Assembly (NCBI GenBank): GCA_016841445.1
Contig: JAENZD010000001.1
Span: 124,001 to 188,000 of the forward strand
DNA length: 64,000 bases
From: Anaerolineaceae bacterium
Lineage (GTDB): Bacteria > Chloroflexota > Anaerolineae > Anaerolineales > Anaerolineaceae
Direction: 5' to 3'
Below the pieces are notes generated by a model, which saw only the letters and a program-made list of their open reading frames with translations, ran no database searches and was not told the DNA's origin. Positions 17,442 to 25,556 of this stretch are shown here, piece after piece. How positions within the stretch are numbered: position 1 is the stretch's first letter; each line of letters starts with the position of its first letter. Both the position numbers and the translations under genes were made by a program.

Positions 17442-18290
17442 TTAACTGGATAATGGTCTGGGCTGGCAGTTGGGGCAATAGTGGGTACCGCGTTGGCCAA
17501 CAAGCGTTTTCTCGATGATCGTCCCGCAGCGCGGGCAGGGTTCGCCTTCCCTCCCATAAACATTGAAATAATTCTGGAAGTTTCCGCCGCGGTAGATCCA
17601 GTCGATGCTGGCGCCGAAATGGCGGATGCCGTCCTGAAGGGTAAGTTGTATCGCATCATACAGTACTTTTGATTCAGCTTTAGTGAGATCTTTCGATTTG
17701 CGAAGAGGATGAATTTTGGCGCGGAACAGGGCTTCATCGGTGTAGAGGTTTCCCATGCCGGCGATGAATGTCTGGTCCAGCAGTAAAGGTTTGATCTGCC
17801 GGCTGTGGCGCTGAAGTATTTCGTATAGCAATTCGCTTGAAAAGGCTGCATCCAGGGGTTCCGGTCCCAGGCCGCCGAAGACTGTTTGTGGGTCTTCGAC
17901 GTACCACATCCGGCCGAACTTGCGGATGTTATTGAAAACCATGCGCCAGTTTGCCGCAAAGTTGATGACCACGCGGTCATGCACCTCGATTGGCAGCGGT
18001 TCTCCTGAGGTGGAAAGCCTCTTCTCCATGCGCATGTCACCGCTCATCCTCAGGTGTGCGATCAAATGGCCTTTGTTCAGTGGAAAATGAAGGTACTTTG
18101 CCCTGCGGCGAGCGTCGATGATGGTCTTTCCGGTCAACTGGCGTTTGAAAGTCTCAGGATCGGGTTCGGCAATGGTTCTGTTCCAATAGACCTGGACGGA
18201 GTGAATGGTATGCCCGGGGACAGGGGGAAAGTCTTGTGTCCCCTGTTTCAGCCTTTGGACAATGGTTTCAACTTCTGGAAGTTCAGGCAT
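17442..18290 (-). CDS. mutM: Formamidopyrimidine-DNA glycosylase (MutM/Fpg)
   Basis: Base-excision repair glycosylase/AP lyase for 8-oxoguanine and formamidopyrimidines. The mature N-terminus PELPEVE supplies the catalytic Pro and Glu. The central DNA-intercalating and lyase regions are present (KYLHFPL, and FIAGMGNLYTDEALF with the conserved Asn). The C-terminal zinc finger CPRC-x16-CPNC lies at about 251-275. At 282 aa it is of family size. It is the last gene of a DtxR-methyltransferase-mutM operon, 27 bases after the methyltransferase. Confidence 0.95.
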   Translation of the reverse strand: MPELPEVETIVQRLKQGTQDFPPVPGHTIHSVQVYWNRTIAEPDPETFKRQLTGKTIIDARRRAKYLHFPLNKGHLIAHLRMSGDMRMEKRLSTSGEPLPIEVHDRVVINFAANWRMVFNNIRKFGRMWYVEDPQTVFGGLGPEPLDAAFSSELLYEILQRHSRQIKPLLLDQTFIAGMGNLYTDEALFRAKIHPLRKSKDLTKAESKVLYDAIQLTLQDGIRHFGASIDWIYRGGNFQNYFNVYGREGEPCPRCGTIIEKTLVGQRGTHYCPNCQPRPLSS

Positions 18291-18317
18291 ATATTCTCCG
18301 AAAAAAATCTGTCTTTA

Positions 18318-18983
18318 TCATTCATTTGGTTGATTTGCTTTACAAAGTGCTATTTGGATGGGGAGACCCCAATCCATGTATTTTTCTTGATACAGGATTC
18401 TAAACCCACTTTGTAGTAGCAGATCAAGCAGGGGTATCGGGCGGCAGTCCAACATGGTGGGGAAGATCTGGTGGGCAACCTCGTAGAGTCTTTCCGGTAG
18501 CGTTCTGGGTTCTTGCGAAAGCGATATCACAACCAATCGTCCCTCAGGTTTCAACACCCGTTGGATTTCTAGTAAAACAACGCTTATCTCTTCTTTTGAA
18601 AATAGCTCAAGTGTGAAGGAGCAAAACACGGCATCAAAAATCCCTCCCGTCAATGGTAATTGGGCGCCATCCCCCTGGGCCAAATAACATAAATGGGTGA
18701 AATCTTTAAGTTTCTCCAGGCTGGTTATAATCATCTTATGCGAGAGATCCAGCCCGAACAAAGTGCCCTCTCCGGCAAGATCTTCAGCTATAAATCTCAT
18801 CCCCGCACCAGTTCCGGACCCAATATCCAGGATCATTTCTTCTGGGGAAGGAGAGAGAATGTCAACCCCTTTTTGGATCAGTTTCGTTTCACTGGCAGTC
18901 AGCCAATCGTAGCTGTGGCTGATCCTATCGTAAAAACGACGAGCGCTGTGCTTTGAGCGGTTAACTGGAAGGATGTTGCTCAT
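18318..18983 (-). CDS. Class I SAM-dependent methyltransferase
   Basis: A 221-aa UbiE/MenG-like methyltransferase of unknown substrate. Motif I ILDIGSGTGAGM lies near residues 54-65, the acidic post-I residue in FGLDLSHKM, and FDAVFCSFTLE is motif IV. The ATG overlaps the DtxR stop (ATGA), so it is translationally coupled to the metal regulator. It could act on a quinone, lipid or small metabolite; nothing in the sequence decides. Confidence 0.85.
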   Translation of the reverse strand: MSNILPVNRSKHSARRFYDRISHSYDWLTASETKLIQKGVDILSPSPEEMILDIGSGTGAGMRFIAEDLAGEGTLFGLDLSHKMIITSLEKLKDFTHLCYLAQGDGAQLPLTGGIFDAVFCSFTLELFSKEEISVVLLEIQRVLKPEGRLVVISLSQEPRTLPERLYEVAHQIFPTMLDCRPIPLLDLLLQSGFRILYQEKYMDWGLPIQIALCKANQPNE

Positions 18984-19657
18984 GGTTTGATCGTAAGTGT
19001 GATTTGACTTCCCAGTGTTGGGCCAATCACGACTTCTTCTTCGACATCAGTAATCCTGACCCGCATGGTTTGATCATAAGGTGTTCGAGAGAGCAGTTCG
19101 ATTTTTACACCTGGCCGCAAGCCACATTTGCCTAAGTAGCGCAGAACCTGGGGATCTTCGTGGGGCACTCGGATGATCAACCCCGATTGGCCAATAGTCA
19201 TCTGGCTGAGCGTTGTTTCTTCGATGTAGGGCATTTGGAGATTCTCATCAGGGATAGGGTCACCATGAGGATCAAATTCCGGGAAGCCCAGGGCAGCATC
19301 GATTCTCTTCTCGAGCAAAGGCGACATGGCATGCTCCAGGATTTCTGCCTCTGCATGGACTTCATCCCAGGCATAACCTAATTTTTGAACAAGATAATCC
19401 TCGATCAGACGGTGACGCCGAATGATCTTCAAGGCGATCATCCGGCCGGCCTCCGTCAGCTGAACCCCCTGGTGTTTCTGATAGGTCACATACGGTGGCT
19501 GGGTAAGCGAGAGTTTCTGGATCATATTGGTTACCGAGGCCGCGGATACACCCAGGCTTTGCGCAAGCTGGCTGGTTGCAGCCTTGCCGCCTTTTGATGT
19601 CAGATCGTAGATTCTTTTCAGGTAGTCCTGTATATTATGGCTTAATAACTCCGGCAT
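18980..19657 (-). CDS. DtxR/MntR-family metal-dependent regulator
   Basis: A 225-aa regulator. The winged helix is at residues 1-65 (QDYLKRIYDL, then TSQLAQSLGVSAASVTNMIQ). The dimerisation and metal-binding helix follows (HRLIEDYLVQKLG, then EVHAEAEILEHAMS). The family marker FDPHGDPIP is present, and a C-terminal FeoA/SH3-like domain spans about 150-225. An inverted repeat of the metal-box type lies just upstream. No metal transporter is adjacent; the co-transcribed genes are a methyltransferase and mutM. Confidence 0.92.
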   Translation of the reverse strand: MPELLSHNIQDYLKRIYDLTSKGGKAATSQLAQSLGVSAASVTNMIQKLSLTQPPYVTYQKHQGVQLTEAGRMIALKIIRRHRLIEDYLVQKLGYAWDEVHAEAEILEHAMSPLLEKRIDAALGFPEFDPHGDPIPDENLQMPYIEETTLSQMTIGQSGLIIRVPHEDPQVLRYLGKCGLRPGVKIELLSRTPYDQTMRVRITDVEEEVVIGPTLGSQITLTIKP

Positions 19658-19684
19658 GATCTTCCTTATGGTTCGCTAAAATAT

Positions 19685-19704
19685 AATTTAGGTACGGCTA
19701 AATT
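19685..19704. promoter_or_regulatory. Putative DtxR/MntR operator
   Basis: Inverted repeat AATTTAG-N6-CTAAATT, 28 bases upstream of the dtxR-like ATG and adjoining an AT-rich -10-like stretch. Its form fits DtxR-family boxes, suggesting autoregulation. Confidence 0.6.
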
Positions 19705-19818
19705 TATGATAGCATACGGACTGTTTTTCGTCAATAGAGATGAGATCCACTGAGATTTATGAACCTGATTTGGGTATCCGAGTTTTATCGCTTAGAATAA
19801 ATGGAGATAAGGAGTTCA

Positions 19819-20643
19819 ATGAAAAAACCATTTTTTATAATTTTAAGCATCGTAGTCGTGATCGTCATATTAATCTGGTTGGGTTTGAAGATCAAACCCA
19901 AACCAATTAAGCCCCTGACGGAAACCAGTCCAGGATCCCCGGACACTTTTCAATTGCCGGAGAACCTTCCTGCCCCGGTTGAACGGTTTTATGAATTGGT
20001 TTATGGGGATACACTGCCTTATGTTGAGACATTCATTATTTCTGGACGCGGGCGTATCAGGTTTCAAGGAATCACGATGCCTGCGAAATTGCGCTTCATT
20101 CACACAGCAGGGCAGGGCTACCGTCACTTGATGGAAACAACTTTCTGGGGAATTTCAATTTTGAAGGTTGATGAGGTGTTCATCGATTGGAAAAGCCGTT
20201 TAGAATTGCCTTTTGGTGTTGTTGAAAATGAGCCAAAAATTGATGAAGCAGCAAATCTCGGACTTTGGAGTGAAACTTTGATGTTCCCATCGGTCTACCT
20301 CAGTACCGAGGGTGTACGCTGGGTTGAGATTGACGGATCGACGGCGAAATTGATTGTTCCATTCAAAGGAAGCGAAGATCGTTTCACAGTGTATTTCAAT
20401 GAAGACACCGGGTTGATAGATTATATGGAAACCATGCGCTGGAAAGAAGCGGATGACCCGGAAAAAACGCGCTGGCAAGCACAGGCCCTGGCCTGGGGAG
20501 AGGTCAATGGACTGATCATGCCGACAAGTTTTGCTGCCCAGTGGAAGGACGAAGATTCTCCATGGTTGGTTGCAGAAATTGAAGAAGCCGTTTTTAATGT
20601 AGATGTTTCAGATTACTTCGATCTGGAGGGCTCGGAAAAATAA
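19819..20643 (+). CDS. DUF6544-like membrane-anchored protein
   Basis: A 274-aa protein with an N-terminal anchor helix (KPFFIILSIVVVIVILIWLGL) and a large outer domain of the DUF6544 type: LPAPVERFYELVYGD, then ISGRGRIRFQGITMPAKLRF and ALAWGEVNGLIMPTSF. ATG 19819 is preferred over 19801 because AAGGAG lies 4 bases before it. Function unknown; possibly a surface lipid- or protein-handling domain. A terminator follows at once. Confidence 0.75.
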   Translation: MKKPFFIILSIVVVIVILIWLGLKIKPKPIKPLTETSPGSPDTFQLPENLPAPVERFYELVYGDTLPYVETFIISGRGRIRFQGITMPAKLRFIHTAGQGYRHLMETTFWGISILKVDEVFIDWKSRLELPFGVVENEPKIDEAANLGLWSETLMFPSVYLSTEGVRWVEIDGSTAKLIVPFKGSEDRFTVYFNEDTGLIDYMETMRWKEADDPEKTRWQAQALAWGEVNGLIMPTSFAAQWKDEDSPWLVAEIEEAVFNVDVSDYFDLEGSEK

Positions 20644-20676
20644 ACCTCCTGTTCGTTTAAGAGAGCAACAGGAGGT
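20644..20676. terminator. Terminator between convergent genes
   Basis: A 10-bp perfect stem ACCTCCTGTT/AACAGGAGGT with a 13-base loop immediately after the DUF6544 stop; it serves the plus strand and possibly the MFS gene from the other side. Confidence 0.65.
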
Positions 20677-20733
20677 CCTTTGGCGTGAAAATAATCAGGA
20701 AACGATGTTTTGTTGTTTCCTGGATGTTGGCTT

Positions 20734-22032
20734 TTAAACTTCGTTTTCCAGTGCTAAAGCATCTGTCTCGCTGGATGTGCTATTTTCTTTCCCCAAGTTA
20801 ATGATGCTGGGGATAAAGATCCCAATCACACCGCCTAACGTTGTCAGGATGCCCCCTAACAGGAACCAAAACTGGCTGTTGGTGGCATCAGAGACGGGAC
20901 CTGCGATTGCCAAACCCAGCGGGCTGGCCAGGCTTGCGCCGGCATGCAGGAAGCTAAAGACCCGTCCCTGCAGCTCCGGTTCCACTTTTTCCTGCATGAC
21001 AGCGAATAGCGGTCCGTTGATGATGGGGTTGAGAAATCCAAAAAAAACCATCCCGATCAGTGCCATCAGGTACATATTTGATGGTGCTATCCCCACAGTA
21101 AATGCAGCTAAGCCGGAAATACACAGCGCAACCAATGAGGTGTAAATACGGTTCTTAAAGCCGCCCCAGGCACTCAGCACAAGACCGCCGATGATCACGC
21201 CAATTCCGAAAACGGAGTTGATCAGCCCCAATTCATAAGCCCCTTTTTTGAAATGTTCGGTGATGACCAACGGCAGCAGTGAAAAAGCCGGGGTGATCAT
21301 GAAGTTCACAAACATTGCCAGGATGATCACAGCGAACAAACCGGACCAACCGGTCACATATTTCCAGCCTTCAGCCAGCTCTCGAAAAACGGAGGGTTTT
21401 TTGATATTTTTCCCGGTTGTGGAACCCTTCCTGACTGGCTGAGGAATTTTGAAAAGTGAAAGTAAACCGACCGCAATGAAGGCGGTGGAGACATCAATCA
21501 GCAGCACGCCCTGGATGGGTAGGGCTGCAATCAACAATGCGCCCAGGGCAGGGCCAAGGATGTTCATAACACCATTTAGTGTTTGGTTTGCACCCTGAAC
21601 GCGGGACAAGTGTTTTCTGGGAACCATTAATGATGTTGAAGCGGTCATTGCTGCATATTGGAATTGACCGCATGTCGAGCGAACAAACATGACCAGGAAA
21701 ATGTGCCAAATTTGAGCGATATCGAAGATAAAAAATAATGCAACCAGGAGTGTGAACAGCGCAGTGATGCTGTCAAAGATAGCCATGACCAGCTTGCGGT
21801 TCCAGCGATCTGAAAGGGTACCTGCGATGGGTGCGATCAGAACTTGTGGCAAGAGCTGCACAAGGGTGCCGATTGTTAATACGGTCGCTGATCCGGTTTT
21901 TTCCGTCAGATACCAGACAAATGCAAACCCCACTAAAGAGCTTCCGAGCATTGAAAACGCCTGGCCGGTCCAGATTGTAAAGAATCGAGACTTCCATTTT
22001 TGGTTTGTGTCAGCAGTGGTTTCGTCCGTCAT
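20734..22032 (-). CDS. MFS transporter (EntS/MFS_3-like)
   Basis: A 432-aa major facilitator protein with about 12 hydrophobic helices. The N-terminus (FFTIWTGQAFSMLGSSLVGF) and loop 2-3 (AGTLSDRWNRKLVM) are typical of the MFS_3/EntS branch, often multidrug or siderophore exporters. Substrate unknown. The gene stands alone on the minus strand, separated from the upstream DUF2089 operon by a strong hairpin. Confidence 0.9.
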   Translation of the reverse strand: MTDETTADTNQKWKSRFFTIWTGQAFSMLGSSLVGFAFVWYLTEKTGSATVLTIGTLVQLLPQVLIAPIAGTLSDRWNRKLVMAIFDSITALFTLLVALFFIFDIAQIWHIFLVMFVRSTCGQFQYAAMTASTSLMVPRKHLSRVQGANQTLNGVMNILGPALGALLIAALPIQGVLLIDVSTAFIAVGLLSLFKIPQPVRKGSTTGKNIKKPSVFRELAEGWKYVTGWSGLFAVIILAMFVNFMITPAFSLLPLVITEHFKKGAYELGLINSVFGIGVIIGGLVLSAWGGFKNRIYTSLVALCISGLAAFTVGIAPSNMYLMALIGMVFFGFLNPIINGPLFAVMQEKVEPELQGRVFSFLHAGASLASPLGLAIAGPVSDATNSQFWFLLGGILTTLGGVIGIFIPSIINLGKENSTSSETDALALENEV

Positions 22033-22136
22033 TTTATCCGTTAACTACCATTTTTATTTACAGTAAATTTCTTGATTTTTATTGGTTTCCGTAGATCAAG
22101 CAGAATGGGAAATTCACCTATGATATATAAATGATA

Positions 22137-22168
22137 TTAATGCGCCTGAATTGACTCAGGCGCATTAA
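22137..22168 (-). terminator. Strong hairpin downstream of the DUF2089/SHOCT operon
   Basis: A 13-bp perfect stem TTAATGCGCCTGA/TCAGGCGCATTAA with a 6-base loop, 30 bases past the stop of the SHOCT-like gene and followed by AT-rich sequence. Confidence 0.75.
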
Positions 22169-22198
22169 ATGTCAAATAATTTTTAGGTTGATTAAGGT

Positions 22199-22594
22199 TT
22201 ATTCAAGAAAGACTTCGATATGCTCGCCGTCTTCATCGTCAAAGATATCAACGATTTGGCCGACTTCTCCTGAATTGAGCCAACCGTTTAGTTCTTCCAT
22301 ATCAAGGCCTTCAATTTCAGGTGCAAAACGAGCCCCCATACGCATCCCCGAATTGATCAGCGATACAGGCAGGCGTACATTGACACGAGATTTTCCTGTA
22401 TCCGTATCCGTGATCAAAACACGCAAGTAATGGGGCTTTCTCCCGCTGGCTATGCTTTTTGATGTTGGCGCCGTGGGTGCTGAGGGTTCATGAAGTTCAT
22501 CCAGCGCTTCAATCAACTGCGCACCTTCTGCAGCGGATATTTTCCCTTCCTGGATCATCATTAAAATTCGCATTCGTTCTTCAGTTGAGGCCAT
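22199..22594 (-). CDS. SHOCT-like / YvlB-type small regulator
   Basis: A 131-aa protein. The N-terminal about 35 residues (EERMRILMMIQEGKISAAEG) are the SHOCT-like/YvlB helix pair. The middle (KPHYLRVLITDTDTGKSRVNVRLP) is the beta region usual in DUF2089-associated proteins, and the C-terminus is acidic. It follows the DUF2089 gene by 2 bases, so the two form one operon; such pairs usually act in envelope-stress or growth control, but the ligand is unknown. Confidence 0.75.
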   Translation of the reverse strand: MASTEERMRILMMIQEGKISAAEGAQLIEALDELHEPSAPTAPTSKSIASGRKPHYLRVLITDTDTGKSRVNVRLPVSLINSGMRMGARFAPEIEGLDMEELNGWLNSGEVGQIVDIFDDEDGEHIEVFLE

Positions 22595-22596
22595 GG

Positions 22597-23004
22597 TTAA
22601 TCTCCTTTCTTGGATTCTACTTCCAGACCTTGGAGTAACTGCTGAGCCTGGAGGGGAGAAATCTTACCTTTTTCAAGTTCATCCAGAATTCTTCGCCTGT
22701 CTTCTGGGGAGAGGGTGGGTTCTTCTTCTTTGCCCGGTTCGTATCCCAACGCCCGGATGACGTCGTACAGACGGTTCCGCAAAGTGGGGTAGGAAAGGTT
22801 GAGTTCCTCTTCCATTCGGTTGAAACGGCCTTCACAGCGTACAAATGTCAGAACAAAGTTGATTTGTTCATCCGTCAAATCAGCGAAAGGACCGGAATGG
22901 GGTTGAAAATGTCCCTCTATGACTGAATCACAGCGTGGACAGAAGAACCGTGAAACCAGTATCTCGGATTTGCAGATTGGGCACTTTTCCGGCAATTTTT
23001 GCAT
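22597..23004 (-). CDS. DUF2089 domain protein with zinc ribbon
   Basis: A 135-aa protein. The N-terminal zinc ribbon (CPICKSEI, then CPRCDS) precedes a helix-turn-helix-like core (FVRCEGRFNRMEEELNLSYP, then TLRNRLYDVIRALGY) and a C-terminal SHOCT-like pair (LDELEKGKISPLQAQQLLQG). This layout is the DUF2089 family, likely DNA-binding. It is first in a two-gene operon, with a promoter-like inverted repeat region upstream. Confidence 0.82.
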   Translation of the reverse strand: MQKLPEKCPICKSEILVSRFFCPRCDSVIEGHFQPHSGPFADLTDEQINFVLTFVRCEGRFNRMEEELNLSYPTLRNRLYDVIRALGYEPGKEEEPTLSPEDRRRILDELEKGKISPLQAQQLLQGLEVESKKGD

Positions 23005-23071
23005 GGATGCCTCCTTCTCTCTTTCTCATTACTTTCGGAATAATTATGGTACAATCATTTTTAATGAAGTG

Positions 23072-23092
23072 ATAATTAAAAATATTAATTAT
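23072..23092. promoter_or_regulatory. AT-rich inverted repeat upstream of the DUF2089 operon
   Basis: ATAATTAA-N5-TTAATTAT, a perfect 8-bp inverted repeat lying between the promoter region and the DUF2089 start; possible operator. Confidence 0.4.
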
Positions 23093-23145
23093 TGCGATGA
23101 AAGTTATAATCAAAATTTAGTATCTTTTTGATTTCCTTGGGATTA

Positions 23146-23190
23146 TTGTAACATAAAGTTTCATTTTGTCAATAGAAATATTGACAAAAT
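23146..23190. promoter_or_regulatory. Inverted repeat with outward-facing -35 boxes
   Basis: ATTTTGTCAA-N8-TTGACAAAAT contains TTGACA on each strand. On the minus strand a TACAAT follows after about 15-16 bases, giving a good promoter for the DUF2089 operon. On the plus strand the nearest -10 (TACGAT) is about 20 bases away and weaker. The 23005-23440 gap otherwise holds the orphan terminator at 23248 and the osmC upstream region. Confidence 0.55.
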
Positions 23191-23247
23191 TTATTTTAAA
23201 TCCAAATACGATAAGAATTATTTATAGACATTTTATAAAAACCCAAA

Positions 23248-23281
23248 AGAGGCGCAAGAATATTGATATTTTTGTGCCTCT
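23248..23281. terminator. Orphan bidirectional terminator
   Basis: A stem of about 15 bp (AGAGGCGCAAGAATA with its partner, a few G-T pairs) with a TTGA loop, a T run on the plus strand and a T-rich run on the minus strand. No annotated gene ends at it on either strand. Confidence 0.7.
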
Positions 23282-23440
23282 CCTTTTTTTAAAGAATGCT
23301 TTGCTAAAGTGGTGACCATTTGCAGGCATTATCATGATTAAGTACTAATAAAAATTTTTATTCCAATTCAAATCCTCTGGTAAAATTATTCGGTTTTAAA
23401 TTTTCAATAGTTTATTTCACTGACAAGGAGTAAATAACAA

Positions 23441-23872
23441 ATGATAAGTACAATTAAAGTTTCAGGCACCTGGAAGGGTGGTTATCGTGTAGATGTTCAG
23501 GCTGGTGATCACGTTATGATTGTGGATCAACCTGAAGCCGGCGGTGGAAAGAATGAAGGGCCCAATCCTTTGGAAATTATATTAGCCGCATTAGCGAGCT
23601 GCCTGGGAACCATCGCTGCAATCATTGCCCGACAGGAACGAATTGAATTGCGGGATTTCGATGTTACTGTTGAAGGTGATATCGATAAAGCTTATTTGTT
23701 GGGAAAGACTAAAGAAGGTCGCTCTGGATTCACTGAGATTCGTGTAATGGTGAATATTGATGCTGACATGACCGATGAAGAAAAGAAAGCTTTCTTAGCG
23801 CGCGTGGACGACCGCTGCCCGATTTCAGATAATGTTATCAAAAACACAAAAGTTGTTTTTGATGTCGCCTGA
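23441..23872 (+). CDS. OsmC family protein (first of two)
   Basis: A 143-aa OsmC/Ohr-like protein; the family reduces organic hydroperoxides or handles sulfur chemistry using two cysteines. The first Cys is in LAALASCLGTIAA and the second in RVDDRCPISDN, the usual pattern of the YhfA/OsmC subgroup. ATG 23441 has AAGGAG upstream. A terminator follows directly. A second, divergent OsmC gene lies at 60763. Confidence 0.88.
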   Translation: MISTIKVSGTWKGGYRVDVQAGDHVMIVDQPEAGGGKNEGPNPLEIILAALASCLGTIAAIIARQERIELRDFDVTVEGDIDKAYLLGKTKEGRSGFTEIRVMVNIDADMTDEEKKAFLARVDDRCPISDNVIKNTKVVFDVA

Positions 23873-23894
23873 GAATTACAAAATTTTTGAAATC

Positions 23895-23918
23895 ACAGGT
23901 CACCCTACGGTGGCCTGT
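23895..23918 (+). terminator. Intrinsic terminator after osmC
   Basis: ACAGGTCACC/GGTGGCCTGT stem (one T-G pair), 4-base loop, then TTTTTT. Confidence 0.85.
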
Positions 23919-23999
23919 TTTTTATATTAATTTTGGTTTCTGGTGAGTCTGTTGAGGATATTGGTATAATTCCTTAACACTAATCAATCAGGAGAGAAT

Positions 24000-25550
24000 A
24001 TGCCAAAACAAATAGTTGAATGCATTCCTAATTTTTCTGAAGCTCGCCGGCCTGAGGTGGTTGTTGAGATCATCAATGAAATTCAAACAGTGGGTGAAGT
24101 CAGTATTCTCGACCAGCACTCTGACATGGATCATAACCGGACGGTTGTGACATTTGTAGGATCCCCTGAGGCTGTTGAAGAAGCAGCTTATAAGGCGATA
24201 GCGAAAGCCGCTGAATTAATCGATCTGGAGCAGCACCAGGGCGAACATCCTCGCATAGGCGCAACGGACGTGGTGCCGTTTGTCCCAATATCAGGGGTCA
24301 CCATGGTGGAATGTATTGAGATTGCACGCCGTCTGGGGAAGCGGGTTGGGGAAACGTTGAATATCCCGGTTTACCTTTATGAAGAAGCAGCAACCCGACC
24401 CGAGCGAACGAACCTCGAAAATATTCGGCGGGGGCAGTATGAGACTCTCAAAGTTGAGATTGGCAGTGAGCCCTCACGTGAGCCTGATTTTGGTCCTGCC
24501 AAGCTGACTGGCGCCGGAGCAACGGTGATTGGTGCTCGCCAGCCTTTGATCGCGTTCAATGTTTATTTGACCACAGATGATGTTGCGATTGCTAATAAAA
24601 TCGCGCGCGCCATCCGCCATTCATCGGGTGGTTTACGGTTTGTGAAATCGATGGGCTTTCTGGTTGAGGGTCAGGCACAGGTTTCTATGAATCTGACAAA
24701 TTTTCACAAGACTTCCATGCCCACCGTTGTGGAAATGATTCGGCGTGAAGCATCGCGCTATGGGGTACAGGTTCATCATTCTGAGCTGGTCGGCCTTGTG
24801 CCCAGTAAAGCGCTGGTGGATTCGGCAGTCTGGTACATGCAAATGGACCAGTTTGAGCCGAACCAGGTTTTGGAGACACGGTTGTATGAGAGCTCACCTT
24901 TGGAAAGGGCAGGCGCAGCGCAAACGGAAGCACCAGGGTTTTTAGATGCGCTAGCTTCCGGCGAACCGACACCGGGTGGTGGCTCTGCATCTGCTTATGG
25001 CGCAGCAATGGCTGCTTCTTTGGTGGCGATGGTCGGCCGTTTGACTGTAGGTAAGAAAAAATACGCGGATGTTGAGAGCCAAATGTGGGATATGATCGAA
25101 AAGGCAATAGCCTTACAAGGAGAAATGCGCCAGGCCGTTAAAAATGATGCAGAGGCTTTTGAAGCTTACATGAACGCCATGCGCTTACCGAGGAACACAG
25201 AACAACAAAAATCTGATAGGATACAGGCTATGCGAGCGGCATCAATCGATGCTGCCAAAGTACCGCTGCATGTAGCCCGACAATCACTGGAAATTATGAT
25301 GTTGGCTTTGAAAGCTGCAGAATTGGGGAATGTGAATGCCATCTCCGATGCAGGGTCTTCGGCCAGTTTTGCCCAGGCTGCAATGAAGGCTGCAGGGTTT
25401 AATGTGCGAATCAATCTGCTGGGGCAGGAGAAGGAGACAATCCCGGCAAGAATGCTGAACGAGTTGAAAGGACTTGAAAAGCAAGCTGACAAAATTGATG
25501 TCTCGATCTACAATGTTCTGCATGATCGCGGTGGTTTGGATATCTCCTGA
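24000..25550 (+). CDS. ftcD: Glutamate formiminotransferase / formiminotetrahydrofolate cyclodeaminase fusion
   Basis: Bifunctional folate enzyme of histidine and purine catabolism: it transfers the formimino group from formiminoglutamate to THF, then deaminates it to methenyl-THF. Residues 1-about 300 are the transferase (IVECIPNFSEARR; LDQHSDMDHNRTVVTF; GEHPRIGATDVVPFVP). Residues about 315-516 are the cyclodeaminase (FLDALASGEPTPGGGSASAY). The fused form is like the animal enzyme. No hut genes are adjacent, so it may serve glycine/one-carbon or histidine breakdown encoded elsewhere. Confidence 0.94.
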   Translation: MPKQIVECIPNFSEARRPEVVVEIINEIQTVGEVSILDQHSDMDHNRTVVTFVGSPEAVEEAAYKAIAKAAELIDLEQHQGEHPRIGATDVVPFVPISGVTMVECIEIARRLGKRVGETLNIPVYLYEEAATRPERTNLENIRRGQYETLKVEIGSEPSREPDFGPAKLTGAGATVIGARQPLIAFNVYLTTDDVAIANKIARAIRHSSGGLRFVKSMGFLVEGQAQVSMNLTNFHKTSMPTVVEMIRREASRYGVQVHHSELVGLVPSKALVDSAVWYMQMDQFEPNQVLETRLYESSPLERAGAAQTEAPGFLDALASGEPTPGGGSASAYGAAMAASLVAMVGRLTVGKKKYADVESQMWDMIEKAIALQGEMRQAVKNDAEAFEAYMNAMRLPRNTEQQKSDRIQAMRAASIDAAKVPLHVARQSLEIMMLALKAAELGNVNAISDAGSSASFAQAAMKAAGFNVRINLLGQEKETIPARMLNELKGLEKQADKIDVSIYNVLHDRGGLDIS

Positions 25551-25556
25551 TTCCCG

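Noticed and set aside
20777-21145. 122-codon plus-strand frame
   Set aside because: A shadow of the MFS transporter gene on the opposite strand.
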